Shown here: piece by piece, positions 10,064-19,074 of the stretch
Numbering within the stretch: position 1 is the stretch's first letter
Layout of the letters: the number at the start of each line of letters is the position of its first letter
Assembly: GCA_041395525.1 (NCBI GenBank)
Contig: JAWLAH010000006.1
Span: forward strand, 62,001 to 126,000
Source: CADEED01 sp020442965
GTDB lineage: Bacteria; Pseudomonadota; Gammaproteobacteria; Steroidobacterales; Steroidobacteraceae
DNA length: 64,000 bases
Reading direction: 5' to 3'
Position numbers and translations under genes: made by a program
Notes under the pieces: model-generated
Told to the model about the DNA's origin: nothing
The model's input: the letters and a program-made list of their open reading frames with translations, nothing else
Databases searched by the model: none

Positions 10064-11269
10064 ATGAAAAAAGTTCTGGTACTAGGTGCAGGTAAGATCG
10101 GCGCCCTGATTTCGGGCTTGCTGGCCGAATCGGGCGATTACACGGTCGTACTCGGGGATGTCGAGCCGACAGCCGCGCAAGCGGTGGCCAAGGCGCATGG
10201 CTCCGAGCGCCTGGGTGCGCAGACGCTGGATGCCACGCGGCGCAAGGATCTCGACGCGTTTCTGGCGGATCGAAAAATCGACGCGGTGGTATCGAGCCTG
10301 CCCTACTACTGCAATCCGGTGGTCGCCGCGGCTGCCCGCAAGGCCGATGCGCACTACTTCGATCTCACCGAGGACGTCGAGGTGACGCGCGCCGTGCGAC
10401 GGATCGCTCGCGGGGCCACGCGCGCGTTTGTCCCACAGTGCGGGCTGGCGCCCGGGTTCATCAGTATTGCGGCTAACGAACTCGCCACGCACTTTGACGA
10501 GCCGCGCGCCATCAAACTGCGCGTCGGTGCACTCCCGCAGCATCCTAACAACGTGCTGAAGTACTCGCTAACCTGGTCCACCGAGGGCCTGATCAACGAG
10601 TATGGCAACCCGTGCCAGGCTGTCGTCAACGGCAAGCTCATAGACGTGGCGCCGCTCGAGGGACTGGAAGAGATCGAAATCGACGGTACAGCCTACGAGG
10701 CGTTCAACACCTCGGGCGGTCTCGGCTCCTTGGCCGAGACCCGTGGCAAGGGTTGTGAACATATCAACTACAAGACCATGCGCTATCCGGGCCACTGTCA
10801 ACAGATGCGCCTGCTGATGAACGATCTGAAGCTCAACCAGGACCGCGCGACACTCAAGCGGATACTCGAGAATGCTGTGCCGCAGACGCTGCAGGACGTG
10901 GTGATCGTCTATGCGGCGGTCGCCGGTATGCAGGACGGCGAATTGCGCGAAGAAAATTACGTCAACAAGATTTACCCGCAGGTGATCGCCGGCCGGCTGT
11001 GGTCGGCGATACAGGTATCGACGGCCGCCGGCATCACGGCGGTCCTGGATATCGTGCTGACCAGTCCGAAAAAATACCGCGGCTTCGTAGCGCAGGAAGA
11101 ATTTCGCTTGCCGGAAATTCTGCAGAATCGCTTTGGGAAGCACTTTGCGTCCAGTGGCTCCAAAGATGTGTCGGGTCAGGTCGTCGTGGCGGGCCACGCC
11201 GGCCGCCAGCGCAAGCTCGCGGGCAGCAAACAATCCGCGGTCCATCGCAGTCGCAAGGCTGGAAGCTGA
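10064..11269 (+). CDS. saccharopine dehydrogenase (glutamate-forming) family protein
   Basis: Likely converts saccharopine to alpha-aminoadipic semialdehyde plus glutamate, or runs the reverse. 401 aa starting MKKVLVLGAGKIG, a Rossmann dinucleotide-binding motif, followed by VVSSLPYYCNP, FVPQCGLAPGF and FNTSGGLGSLAET, which are characteristic of the Lys9-like family. Five nucleotides downstream begins an ALDH7-type semialdehyde dehydrogenase, the enzyme expected to oxidise the product, so the pair looks like the saccharopine branch of lysine catabolism. No lysine-ketoglutarate reductase is in the window. The start is the ATG at 10064; an open frame extends upstream but into the divergent gene. 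The C-terminal tail (last 35 residues) is basic and poorly conserved-looking. Confidence 0.85.
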   Translation: MKKVLVLGAGKIGALISGLLAESGDYTVVLGDVEPTAAQAVAKAHGSERLGAQTLDATRRKDLDAFLADRKIDAVVSSLPYYCNPVVAAAARKADAHYFDLTEDVEVTRAVRRIARGATRAFVPQCGLAPGFISIAANELATHFDEPRAIKLRVGALPQHPNNVLKYSLTWSTEGLINEYGNPCQAVVNGKLIDVAPLEGLEEIEIDGTAYEAFNTSGGLGSLAETRGKGCEHINYKTMRYPGHCQQMRLLMNDLKLNQDRATLKRILENAVPQTLQDVVIVYAAVAGMQDGELREENYVNKIYPQVIAGRLWSAIQVSTAAGITAVLDIVLTSPKKYRGFVAQEEFRLPEILQNRFGKHFASSGSKDVSGQVVVAGHAGRQRKLAGSKQSAVHRSRKAGS

Positions 11270-11274
11270 TCATC

Positions 11275-12804
11275 ATGGCACTGCATCAGGACGTCTTACG
11301 ACAGTTGGGAATCACCGCCGAGAATTCCGGCACCTGGTGCGGCGCTGGTGGCTGGCTGGACAGCTCGCAAGGCGCAGTGATCGAGTCGGTGAATCCCGCT
11401 ACTGGCAAAGCACTCGCGCGCGTTCGCTGCAGCGATGCAGCTGGTTACGAGCGGGTACTCGCGTCCGCTACGACTGCGGCGCGGCAGTGGCGAGCGGTTC
11501 CTGCGCCCCGCCGCGGTGAGGCCGTGCGTATCTTCGCGGAACAACTGCGCGCCAACAAGGAAGCGCTTGGATTATTAGTCTCACTCGAGAACGGCAAGAT
11601 TCGCGCCGAAGGCTTGGGCGAGGTGCAGGAGATGATCGATATCGCCGATCTCGCGGTCGGTCAGTCACGCATGCTGTATGGCCTGACGATGCATTCGGAA
11701 CGACCGCAGCACCGCATGTACGAACAATGGCATCCACTCGGCGTCGTCGGCATCATTTCTGCGTTCAATTTTCCGGTCGCGGTGTGGGCGTGGAATGCGC
11801 TGTTGGCGGCCGTCTGCGGCAACATCTCGGTGTGGAAGCCGTCGCCCAAAACGCCGCTCACGGCGATCGCCGTGCAACGCCTGGCCGAGCGAGTCATGCG
11901 CGAGCAGGACCTGCCACCGATCTTTCAGCTTTTTATCGACGCCGGTACAGACCTCGCGACCCGTTTCGTCGACGATCGCCGTGTCGCGCTCGTGTCATTC
12001 ACGGGCTCGACGCCCGTCGGCAAACAAGTCGGTGTGCGCGTTGCCGAGCGCTTGGGCAAGAGCCTCCTCGAGCTGGGAGGCAATAACGCAATCATCGTCG
12101 ATGATTCGGCGGACTTGTCGTTAGTCGTTCCGGCGATCGTCTTCGGCGCGGTCGGCACCGCCGGTCAGCGGTGCACCAGTACCCGGCGGGTGTTCGTGCA
12201 CCGTTCACTCCTCGGCGAGGTTGAGCGGCGGCTGGTCAAGGCCTACTCACAAGTTCGCATTGGCGATCCGACCGATGCGAGTACGTTGATGGGACCGTTG
12301 ATCGATGGCCGCGCCGTTCGCACGTACCGCGAATCGATCGATCGCGCACGCGCCGCCGGCGGCGTCGTCCTGTGCGGCGATCAAGTGCTGGACCGCGACG
12401 GCCACTTCGTCGTGCCGACGATCATCCGTGCACAAAATGACTGGGATATCGTGCAGACAGAGACGTTTGGGCCAATTCTGTATGTCATACCGTTCGACAC
12501 GCTCGATGAAGCGATCGAGTTGCACAATGCGGCTGCACACGGCCTGTCATCGGCACTGTTCACCGAACGCCTGCGACATGCGGAGCAGTTCTTGTCGGCG
12601 GCCGGGAGCGACTGCGGTATCGCAAATATCAATATCGGCACATCAGGCGCCGAGATCGGCGGCGCTTTTGGCGGCGAGAAAGACACCGGCGGCGGGCGCG
12701 AATCCGGTTCCGACGCCTGGAAGGCTTACATGCGCCGGCAAACCAATACGATCAATTATTCGCGCGCACTACCGCTCGCACAAGGCATCAAGTTTGATCT
12801 GTAA
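11275..12804 (+). CDS. amaB: alpha-aminoadipic semialdehyde dehydrogenase (ALDH7 family)
   Basis: NAD(P)-dependent oxidation of alpha-aminoadipic (piperideine-6-carboxylate) semialdehyde to 2-aminoadipate in lysine degradation. 509 aa, with catalytic Cys300 in GQRCTSTRR, general base Glu266 in LELGGNN, and the ALDH7 segments ISAFNFPVAVWAWN and SFTGSTPVGK. Near the end, FGGEKDTGGGRESGSDAWK is also typical of ALDH7/antiquitin. The ATG at 11275 gives MALHQDVL and lies 5 nt after the saccharopine dehydrogenase stop, strongly suggesting cotranscription. Ends 21 nt from the convergent sensor kinase gene. Substrate is inferred from family plus neighbour. Confidence 0.9.
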   Translation: MALHQDVLRQLGITAENSGTWCGAGGWLDSSQGAVIESVNPATGKALARVRCSDAAGYERVLASATTAARQWRAVPAPRRGEAVRIFAEQLRANKEALGLLVSLENGKIRAEGLGEVQEMIDIADLAVGQSRMLYGLTMHSERPQHRMYEQWHPLGVVGIISAFNFPVAVWAWNALLAAVCGNISVWKPSPKTPLTAIAVQRLAERVMREQDLPPIFQLFIDAGTDLATRFVDDRRVALVSFTGSTPVGKQVGVRVAERLGKSLLELGGNNAIIVDDSADLSLVVPAIVFGAVGTAGQRCTSTRRVFVHRSLLGEVERRLVKAYSQVRIGDPTDASTLMGPLIDGRAVRTYRESIDRARAAGGVVLCGDQVLDRDGHFVVPTIIRAQNDWDIVQTETFGPILYVIPFDTLDEAIELHNAAAHGLSSALFTERLRHAEQFLSAAGSDCGIANINIGTSGAEIGGAFGGEKDTGGGRESGSDAWKAYMRRQTNTINYSRALPLAQGIKFDL

Positions 12805-12825
12805 CTTATTGATTTACAAAAGTTA

Positions 12826-14199
12826 TTATTGAGAGGAAAGCAAGCCCGGTAGTGTCAGTTCGAGCTTTGCGCCGCCCCACTCGGACACTCCGATCGAGAG
12901 CGTGCCGCCATAGAGGTTCACGGTCTCCTGCACCATTGCGAGCCCGAGACCGTGGCCCGGGATGCTCTCGTCAGCGCGCCCGCCACGCCTGAGTACGCGT
13001 TCACGGTCCGCTGGCGCGATACCGCCGCCATCATCCTCGATGCTGATCGTCAACGCGTGCCGCGCGTCAGCGTGCGAGTTGATAGTGGCGATGAAACGCA
13101 CGCGCTCGCGGCACCAGTGGCAGGCGTTATCGAGGACGTTACCGAGTGCTTCGGTGAGATCGGCGCGATCGCCAATGAATCTGACGGCAGGATCCACCTC
13201 GACCACGATAGACATGTCCTTGCCGCCATGCACCTTGAGTAATGCCGCCCGTAATTCGCTCACAATCTCGAGAACACTGCACGGCGCAGTTCCCAGCAAT
13301 CGACCGCCGCTTGTTGCGGCACGGCGCATCTGATGCTCAATGATGCCGCTCATGCGATCGATTTCACCGCTCAACGCGTCCGTCTGTGACGTTCGGCTCA
13401 CACCTTCGATCGAACTGCGCATCACGGCGAGTGGCGTCTTCAGGCTGTGCGCAAGATTGCCCAGCGTATCGCGGTAGCGCCTGATGCGGGTGCGCTCACC
13501 TTCGAGCAAGGCATTCAAGTTTGTGGTCACAGCGACGAGTTCTCTTGGCCAGGCAGTACCTAACTGATCGCGCTGCCCACTTTCGACCGCCTTGATCTCC
13601 TGCTCGAGCCGCCGCACGGGCGCTAACACCCAACGCATCAGGAATGCCAAGGTCAGCATCAGCAGCAACGTAAGCGCCGCAAACCAGCTGATCAACTGCT
13701 GGCGAAAGCGCCGCAGCTGGGCCTCATACGTCGTGAGATCGGACGCGACGGTGAAAGTGAACCGCCGCGGAGCCCCATCGAGTACCTCCCAACTGATGCC
13801 ACGAGTCGCAATCGCGAGACGACTCTGGCCCGGTGTCCTGACGATCTCGAAATGGCGCTCGCCAGGTGCGGCGAGCCGCGGCCAAGCGACACCCGATCCT
13901 GCCATCGACGGCGAGCGCCACACCGATTCGCCCGATGCGTCACGAATCTCTGCGTACAAGCCGGAGCCGGGCGTTTCGAGTCGCGATTCCAGCGTGGCGG
14001 CGGCGCGCATCAGCTTGGCATCCTCGGGCTCCGCCGCTGCGATCAGCGCTACCATCTGCGCATCCAGCAAGTCGCGCAGACTGCGCTCCGCCAGATCGCG
14101 GAACACCACGTCCAGTAGCAGAATGGTGAGACCAAAGAACAGGACCAGCGCGACCGACAGCGACAGCAGCAGACGTCGGGTGAGTGATGCGACCGGCAT
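12826..14199 (-). CDS. phoQ: PhoQ-like sensor histidine kinase
   Basis: Membrane sensor of a two-component system. 457 aa from ATG 14199, four nucleotides after the regulator stop. TM1 is at about residues 10-32, then a periplasmic sensor of about 130 residues, a second hydrophobic segment (LISWFAALTLLLMLTLAF), HAMP, and the kinase: H-box LGNLAHSLKTPLAVMRSS, N-box LGNVLDNACHWC, G-boxes EDDGGGIAPADR and GHGLGLAMVQETV. The H-box and N-box wording resembles PhoQ of enteric bacteria and Pseudomonas. I do not see the acidic patch that lets enteric PhoQ sense Mg2+, so the signal may differ. A longer open frame upstream overlaps the regulator and was not used. Confidence 0.85.
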   Translation of the reverse strand: MPVASLTRRLLLSLSVALVLFFGLTILLLDVVFRDLAERSLRDLLDAQMVALIAAAEPEDAKLMRAAATLESRLETPGSGLYAEIRDASGESVWRSPSMAGSGVAWPRLAAPGERHFEIVRTPGQSRLAIATRGISWEVLDGAPRRFTFTVASDLTTYEAQLRRFRQQLISWFAALTLLLMLTLAFLMRWVLAPVRRLEQEIKAVESGQRDQLGTAWPRELVAVTTNLNALLEGERTRIRRYRDTLGNLAHSLKTPLAVMRSSIEGVSRTSQTDALSGEIDRMSGIIEHQMRRAATSGGRLLGTAPCSVLEIVSELRAALLKVHGGKDMSIVVEVDPAVRFIGDRADLTEALGNVLDNACHWCRERVRFIATINSHADARHALTISIEDDGGGIAPADRERVLRRGGRADESIPGHGLGLAMVQETVNLYGGTLSIGVSEWGGAKLELTLPGLLSSQ

Positions 14200-14203
14200 G
14201 GAA

Positions 14204-14911
14204 TCAGCCGGCGCTGTCGCTCGTGGGTGCTGCTTGCTGGCGTGGAATGGCGAAGCGGTAGCCGCGACCGCGCAAGGTCTCGATCGGATTCCAGCGCTCG
14301 GCGGGATCGAGCTTGCGGCGCAGTCGGCCAATGAACACCTCGATCACGGTGCTGTCGCGCTCATAGTCCTGATCGTAGAGCCGCTCCGTGAGTTCGGTCT
14401 TGGAGATGACGTCGCCGGCGCGCAGCATCAGGTGCTCGAGGATGCGGTACTCGAATGTTGTTAGTTCAACGGGCACTGTTTCGACTGCGACCGTCTGCGC
14501 ACGGGTATCGAGCACGATTGGCCCGCACTCGAGCAATGGACTGGCCCAGCCACCAGCACGGCGCAGTAACGCTTGCAGTCTCGCTAACAACTCTTCGAAA
14601 TGAAACGGCTTGGTGACGTAGTCATCCGCGCCGGCTTGCAGACCTTCGACCTTGTCTTCCCAGCGCGACCGCGCGGTCAATACCAGGATCGGATAGGTCT
14701 TGCCGTCGGCGCGCAGCGTGCGGATCAGCTCGAGTCCTGGCAGCTTCGGCAGGCCGAGGTCGATGACAGCGACATCGAGAGGATACTCGCGTCCGGCGTA
14801 CAGGCCCTCCTCGCCGTCGGCTGCAACGTCTACCGTGAAGCCGGCTGCCAGCAGTTTGGCACGAACGTCTTCGCGCAGGGTGGCCTCGTCCTCGACTAAC
14901 AATGCACGCAT
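14204..14911 (-). CDS. phoP: PhoP-like response regulator (OmpR family)
   Basis: DNA-binding partner of the adjacent kinase. 235 aa: receiver domain with the acidic pair VEDEA, phosphoacceptor Asp51 in VIDLGLPKLPG, a TAR switch residue in LVLTARSRWEDKVEG and Lys in DDYVTKPFHFEEL; then an OmpR-type winged helix ending in VIEVFIGRLRRKLDP and IETLRGRGYRF. The order PepSY protein - phoP - phoQ with gaps of 12 and 4 nt indicates one operon. PhoP-type regulators control envelope modification and divalent-cation responses; which genes it controls here is not visible from the window. Confidence 0.9.
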   Translation of the reverse strand: MRALLVEDEATLREDVRAKLLAAGFTVDVAADGEEGLYAGREYPLDVAVIDLGLPKLPGLELIRTLRADGKTYPILVLTARSRWEDKVEGLQAGADDYVTKPFHFEELLARLQALLRRAGGWASPLLECGPIVLDTRAQTVAVETVPVELTTFEYRILEHLMLRAGDVISKTELTERLYDQDYERDSTVIEVFIGRLRRKLDPAERWNPIETLRGRGYRFAIPRQQAAPTSDSAG

Positions 14912-14923
14912 GGTTTGCTCTGC

Positions 14924-15256
14924 TCAGAGTACAGCGCCGCTGGCCGCAGCAACACGCACCACGAAGACGCGACCATCGTCGGACAGCAATCGCAGCACGT
15001 ACACCACTCGGCCTTCCTGTTCAGTAGTCTCTGCGCGCACGACGCGAGCGCGGTACTGTCGTTCGGCCCGTTTGATAGCCTGGTCGATCGAAATTCCCTC
15101 GGCATAGCTCGCTGCGGGCGGCGTGTGCGGGCTGATCGCATTGCCCACGGCGACTTTGAGCGGAGCGCTCGTGGCCGCCACGGGGGCGAGCACCGCGGCC
15201 GACAGTGCCAGCACGGCGGGCAAGTTTGCCAAGACCAGTCTGAAGCCATGTGTCAT
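14924..15256 (-). CDS. small exported PepSY-domain protein
   Basis: A 110-aa protein with an N-terminal signal peptide (hydrophobic stretch VLANLPAVLALSAAVLAP, cleavage likely after ATSA) and a C-terminal PepSY module: ISIDQAIKRAERQYRARVV followed by YVLRLLSDDGRVFVVRVAAASG. Genes of this type often sit directly upstream of PhoPQ-like systems; PepSY domains are thought to modulate protease or sensor activity in the periplasm (family knowledge, weak). It is the first gene of the leftward operon with the response regulator and kinase, so an envelope or sensory accessory role is plausible. Confidence 0.75.
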   Translation of the reverse strand: MTHGFRLVLANLPAVLALSAAVLAPVAATSAPLKVAVGNAISPHTPPAASYAEGISIDQAIKRAERQYRARVVRAETTEQEGRVVYVLRLLSDDGRVFVVRVAAASGAVL

Positions 15257-15352
15257 AACGCGGCCAATTCTACGGGAGATTGCGGCCCGAAACTGCGCGG
15301 GCGTTCACCACCCGCGCAGTCGACTCGCGCTGAGCCACTGACAGCTCGCGAA

Positions 15353-16048
15353 CTAGCGCGCCGGACGAACATCGACCCGCACGCGCAAGCGCTCGCCTGG
15401 GTCGTAAGGCAGACGGGTGGTTTGGCGCACACCGTTGTACTCGTAGGTCACGCGATAACCGTCGATCCGCTCTTCCCAATCGTTGCGATAGCGCGTCTCG
15501 CAGCGTTCCACGGAGTACTCGCGACCACGGTCATCGTAGTATGCGTCGCGATTGTACGATCGCTGTGTATCACGGCGTGCCGCGGCATCGTGTCCAACGG
15601 CGGACCCGATAATCGCGCCCGCGACGGTCGCTGCGCGGCGCCCATCACCACTACCAATCTGATTGCCGACCGCGGCACCGATGATGCCGCCCAGGATCAT
15701 CGAGCCGGCCGATGGCATCGGGCGCCCCGCACGGTACTGACTGTCGTACGACCCACCGCGGTAACCACCATCGTAGTGAGTTTCCTGCCAGCATTCACGC
15801 TGCGGGGTTCGCACGCGCACGCGCGTGCGGATGGGATCGACATCCAATACGCGTGCGTAGTCGTAGCCGTCGTAGCGCGCACTGTCAGGTCGCCCAGGAT
15901 CGTAGCGATTCGCTTCGTTAACCACTGTGTCGTAGCGACCAGGAACGACATAGCGTCCATTGTCGGCCAGCGCTGCGGAGCCGCCGACGGCCATCAAAAC
16001 CGCCGCCGCTATTGCCGGCACGCCTGATTTTGCAAGACTCTTACTCAT
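15353..16048 (-). CDS. exported glycine-zipper 2TM protein
   Basis: 231 aa with a signal peptide (GVPAIAAAVLMAVGGSAALA) and no lipobox cysteine. The mature part has a Tyr/Arg/Asp-rich region, then a glycine-zipper membrane motif (ILGGIIGAAVGNQIGSGDGR, then VAGAIIGSAVG) as in the 17-kDa antigen/SlyB-like outer-membrane family, and a C-terminal domain (VTYEYNGVRQTTRLPYDPGE) typical of this architecture. Two cysteines, in RECWQET and ERCETRY, could form a disulfide. Probably a periplasmic or outer-membrane protein linked to envelope integrity. It is separated from the PepSY gene by 96 nt of sequence with no feature I can name, and so may have its own promoter. Confidence 0.75.
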   Translation of the reverse strand: MSKSLAKSGVPAIAAAVLMAVGGSAALADNGRYVVPGRYDTVVNEANRYDPGRPDSARYDGYDYARVLDVDPIRTRVRVRTPQRECWQETHYDGGYRGGSYDSQYRAGRPMPSAGSMILGGIIGAAVGNQIGSGDGRRAATVAGAIIGSAVGHDAAARRDTQRSYNRDAYYDDRGREYSVERCETRYRNDWEERIDGYRVTYEYNGVRQTTRLPYDPGERLRVRVDVRPAR

Positions 16049-16154
16049 GACTGCCTCACTGACTGGGTCTTCACACCGAGATAGGCGCTATATCGACCGT
16101 GAGCACAGCCTAGAGCCGCGTCAATGAATGACTACTGAACCGCCGCTGCGGCAC

Positions 16155-16934
16155 TCAAATAGCGTGCTTGGCGTCCGCCCAAAGCGCTTCCCAGGCCGCA
16201 GGTTCCAGCTCATCCAGCTTGCGAAAACCCGCCTCGGCGAGGCGTTCCATGTGGCGAAATCGTCGCTCGAACTTGGCGTTGGCAAGACGCAGGGCCTCCT
16301 CCGCATCGATACCGAGATGTCGGGCCCAATTCGCCACCGCGAATAACAGATCACCCATTTCCTCGGTGCGGTGCGCGTGTCCCGCGGCCGCGCCGATTTC
16401 CACCAATTCTTCGTCAACCTTCGCGCGCACACCCTCGACGTCGGGCCAATCGAAGTTGACGCGCGCGGCCCGCTTGCCGAGCTTGGCCGCACGTGCCAGC
16501 GCCGGCAACGCGAGTGGTATATCAGCTAACACGCTATCGTCCGATCGCGCACTGCGCTCACGCGCCTTGTGCTCATCCCACGCGACCGACTGCTGCGCCG
16601 CGGAGCCGATCCTGGCAGCGCCGAAGACGTGGGGATGACGTCGTTCGAGTTTGTCGCAAATTGCCAGCGCGACCGCGTCGAAGTCGAACCAGCAGCGCTC
16701 CTCGGCGAGCCGCGCGTGAAACACGACTTGAAACAGCAGGTCCCCCAGTTCGTCGCGCAATGCGTCAGGCTCACCACGGGCTACCGCGTCCGCCACTTCG
16801 TAGGCTTCTTCGATGGTGAACGGCGCAATCGATGCGAAGGTCTGCTCAAGATCCCACGGGCAACCGTGCTCTGAATGGCGCAGTTGAGCCATGATCGCCC
16901 GCAATCGCTCAACCGGTGTGTTGTTACTTGTCAT
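16155..16934 (-). CDS. mazG: nucleoside triphosphate pyrophosphohydrolase MazG
   Basis: Hydrolyses NTPs/dNTPs to monophosphates, a house-cleaning and stringent-response-related activity. 259 aa with the duplicated MazG fold: first copy CPWDLEQTFASIAPFTIEEAYE split by PWD and EEAYE, with ELGDLLFQVVFHARLAEE for metal binding; second copy VDEELVEIGAA and EEMGDLLFAVANWARHLG. The ATG at 16934 overlaps the end of the nudL gene by 11 nt, so the two pyrophosphohydrolases (MazG and Nudix) are transcribed together, downstream of fumC. About 106 nt without any recognisable feature separate it from the glycine-zipper gene. Confidence 0.95.
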   Translation of the reverse strand: MTSNNTPVERLRAIMAQLRHSEHGCPWDLEQTFASIAPFTIEEAYEVADAVARGEPDALRDELGDLLFQVVFHARLAEERCWFDFDAVALAICDKLERRHPHVFGAARIGSAAQQSVAWDEHKARERSARSDDSVLADIPLALPALARAAKLGKRAARVNFDWPDVEGVRAKVDEELVEIGAAAGHAHRTEEMGDLLFAVANWARHLGIDAEEALRLANAKFERRFRHMERLAEAGFRKLDELEPAAWEALWADAKHAI

Positions 16935-17583
16935 TCACTACTGGCGGCTGGACTAGCCGGCAAAGCGTGAGCAACATCCCGGCGGTTGCACCCCAGATAT
17001 GATGCTCACCGAAAGGTATGTCATAGATATCCACTTCGTCGCCGTTGTCGAAGCGACGTTTGCGCGCCTGATGGTTGACGGGATCGAACACATGATCCAC
17101 TGGTACCTCAAAGGTCGCAACGACCTCGTGCGGGTTCAAGACGAGGGAGTGCGCTGGATTGACCAGCCCTAACACGGGCGTGACGCGGTAGCCACTGACG
17201 ACCAGATGATCCGGCAAGTAGCCAATCACCTCGACGAGATCCGGCGCGAGACCGATTTCCTCCTGCGCTTCGCGTAGCGCAGCTCCTCGCGGCCCTTCGT
17301 CAGCTGGATCGACGCGCCCGCCCGGGAAGCTGACCTGTGCCGCATGGTTCTTCAGTCCCGCCGCACGGACCGTCAGCAGCACCTGCATGCCCTGCGGCCG
17401 CTCGATCAGGGGCACCAGCACGGCCGCGTGCACTGGCTGCGCTGGAAAATGCCGAATGAAGCGTTGACTGTGCTCGGCGCTCATGCCCGACAGACACCAC
17501 TGCGACACATCGTGCAGCGGCGTCGAATCCTTGAATCGACGCACGAGTTGGTCGCGCCAGTCTGTGCCGCGTCTCGCCGTCAT
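16924..17583 (-). CDS. nudL: Nudix hydrolase, CoA pyrophosphatase type
   Basis: Predicted to cleave CoA derivatives to phosphopantetheine and 3',5'-ADP. 219 aa. The UPF0035/NudL lead-in LLTVRAAGLKNHAAQVSF runs into the Nudix box, GGRVDPADEGPRGAALREAQ then EEIGL, with all catalytic glutamates. The start is ATG 17583, overlapping the fumC stop as ATGA; an upstream in-frame start at 17598 lies inside fumC. The operon fumC-nudL-mazG is tightly packed. Substrate is inferred from subfamily wording, not from direct evidence. Confidence 0.88.
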   Translation of the reverse strand: MTARRGTDWRDQLVRRFKDSTPLHDVSQWCLSGMSAEHSQRFIRHFPAQPVHAAVLVPLIERPQGMQVLLTVRAAGLKNHAAQVSFPGGRVDPADEGPRGAALREAQEEIGLAPDLVEVIGYLPDHLVVSGYRVTPVLGLVNPAHSLVLNPHEVVATFEVPVDHVFDPVNHQARKRRFDNGDEVDIYDIPFGEHHIWGATAGMLLTLCRLVQPPVVNDK

Positions 17584-18983
17584 TTTGCCGGCCCCCACTG
17601 CGGCAGGCCGCCGCGAGTTAGCGCCTCTGGGTCGAGTACGCGCTCGAGCACTTCACGACTGAGGTCGGTCTCCTCGATCGCCACATCCAGCACCGAGCGG
17701 CCCTCGGCATACGCGCGCTTGGCGATCGACGTCGCCTTGTCGTAGCCCACCAGTGGATTCAAGGCGGTCGCGATAACCGGATTGCGCGACAGTTGTTCGG
17801 CGACGTGCGCGCGCCGCACCGTAAACCTGCCGATCGCCTGCTCGCCCAACGCGCGTGCCGCGCGCGCGGCCAATCGGGTCGCGCTGATCAGGTTGTTAGC
17901 GATGAGCGGCAGCATGACATTGAGCTGAAAGTTTCCCGACTGCGCCGCGATCGTGATGGCGCTGTCGAAACCGATGATCTGTGCGGCCGCCATCGCCACC
18001 GCTTCCGGAATGACCGGATTGACCTTGCCCGGCATGATGCTGCTGCCAGGCTGCAACGCCGGCAGTTCGATCTCGCCGATGCCCGCCAGCGGACCGCTGT
18101 TCATCCAACGCAGATCATTGCTGATCTTGAGCAGCGCGACGGCGAGCGTGCGAACGTTGGCGGACCACTCGAGACTGGCGCCCTGCGATGACAGCGCGGC
18201 AAAGTAGTTAGGTGCGGGCACGAAAGCCAGTCCCGTGATGCGCTGCAACTCGGCACAGAAGCGCTGCGGAAATTCGGCGTGGCAATTGATCCCCGTACCG
18301 ACTGCCGTGCCGCCCTGTGCCAATTGCAGCAAGTGCTCGGCGGATACGCTGAAGCGCGTCACCGTCGCTTCGAGCGCCGCGCGCCAGCCCGACAACTCCT
18401 GCGCAAACGTGATGGGCATGGCGTCCATCAGATGCGTGCGACCGGTCTTGGTGAGACCAGCCAACTCCGCCTCGCGTGCGGCCAGCGTCGAAATCAGTGC
18501 TTGCAGTGCGGGCTGCAAATCCAGCTGCCACTGCCGGGTCACGCTCACGTGAATGGCGGTCGGCACCACGTCGTTGCTGCTTTGCCCCAGATTGACTTGG
18601 TCGTTAGGGTGCACCGTATCGCCCAGGATCTTGCCTGCGAGATGCGCGACCACCTCGTTGGCGTTCATGTTCGAACTGGTACCGCTGCCCGTTTGAAATA
18701 CATCGACGGGAAACTCGCGATCGTGCTTGCCCGCGGCGACCGCACTCGCCGCCTGTGCTATCGCCGCGCCCATCGCCGGGGGTAACAAACCGAGTGATTC
18801 GTTAGCAATCGCGGCAGCCTGCTTGATGAGCCCGAGCGCCGCGATGAATTCGCGTGGCATCGGTCCGCCGCCCAGCAAGAAATTGTCGACCGCCCTTTGT
18901 GTCTGCGCGCCCCACAAGGCATCGGCCGGGACGGCAATCTCGCCCATGCTGTCGCGTTCGATTCTGGAGTGGACGTTGGACAT
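17580..18983 (-). CDS. fumC: fumarate hydratase class II
   Basis: Iron-independent fumarase converting fumarate to L-malate. 467 aa from ATG 18983 (MSNVHSRIERDSMGE), which matches the usual FumC start; a longer open frame to 19076 runs into the divergent purB gene. Signature GSSIMPGKVNP is present along with TGSGTSSNMNANEV, GRTHLMDAMP and ELSGW. purB, also of the fumarase/aspartase superfamily, is divergently transcribed 92 nt away. fumC heads an operon with nudL and mazG. Confidence 0.97.
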   Translation of the reverse strand: MSNVHSRIERDSMGEIAVPADALWGAQTQRAVDNFLLGGGPMPREFIAALGLIKQAAAIANESLGLLPPAMGAAIAQAASAVAAGKHDREFPVDVFQTGSGTSSNMNANEVVAHLAGKILGDTVHPNDQVNLGQSSNDVVPTAIHVSVTRQWQLDLQPALQALISTLAAREAELAGLTKTGRTHLMDAMPITFAQELSGWRAALEATVTRFSVSAEHLLQLAQGGTAVGTGINCHAEFPQRFCAELQRITGLAFVPAPNYFAALSSQGASLEWSANVRTLAVALLKISNDLRWMNSGPLAGIGEIELPALQPGSSIMPGKVNPVIPEAVAMAAAQIIGFDSAITIAAQSGNFQLNVMLPLIANNLISATRLAARAARALGEQAIGRFTVRRAHVAEQLSRNPVIATALNPLVGYDKATSIAKRAYAEGRSVLDVAIEETDLSREVLERVLDPEALTRGGLPQWGPAK

Positions 18984-19074
18984 GGCAATTGAGGAACGCT
19001 GCTCGAAACGGGATGCAAGCCGTTTGGGCTGGGCCTGCGCTATCATGTGCGATTCTAGCAAAGCAGCCCGCCCC

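Noticed and set aside
14915..16027. Forward open frame of 370 codons across the PepSY and glycine-zipper genes
   Set aside because: Spans two real reverse genes with signal peptides and recognisable domains; translation is low-complexity His/Arg/Ala-rich.
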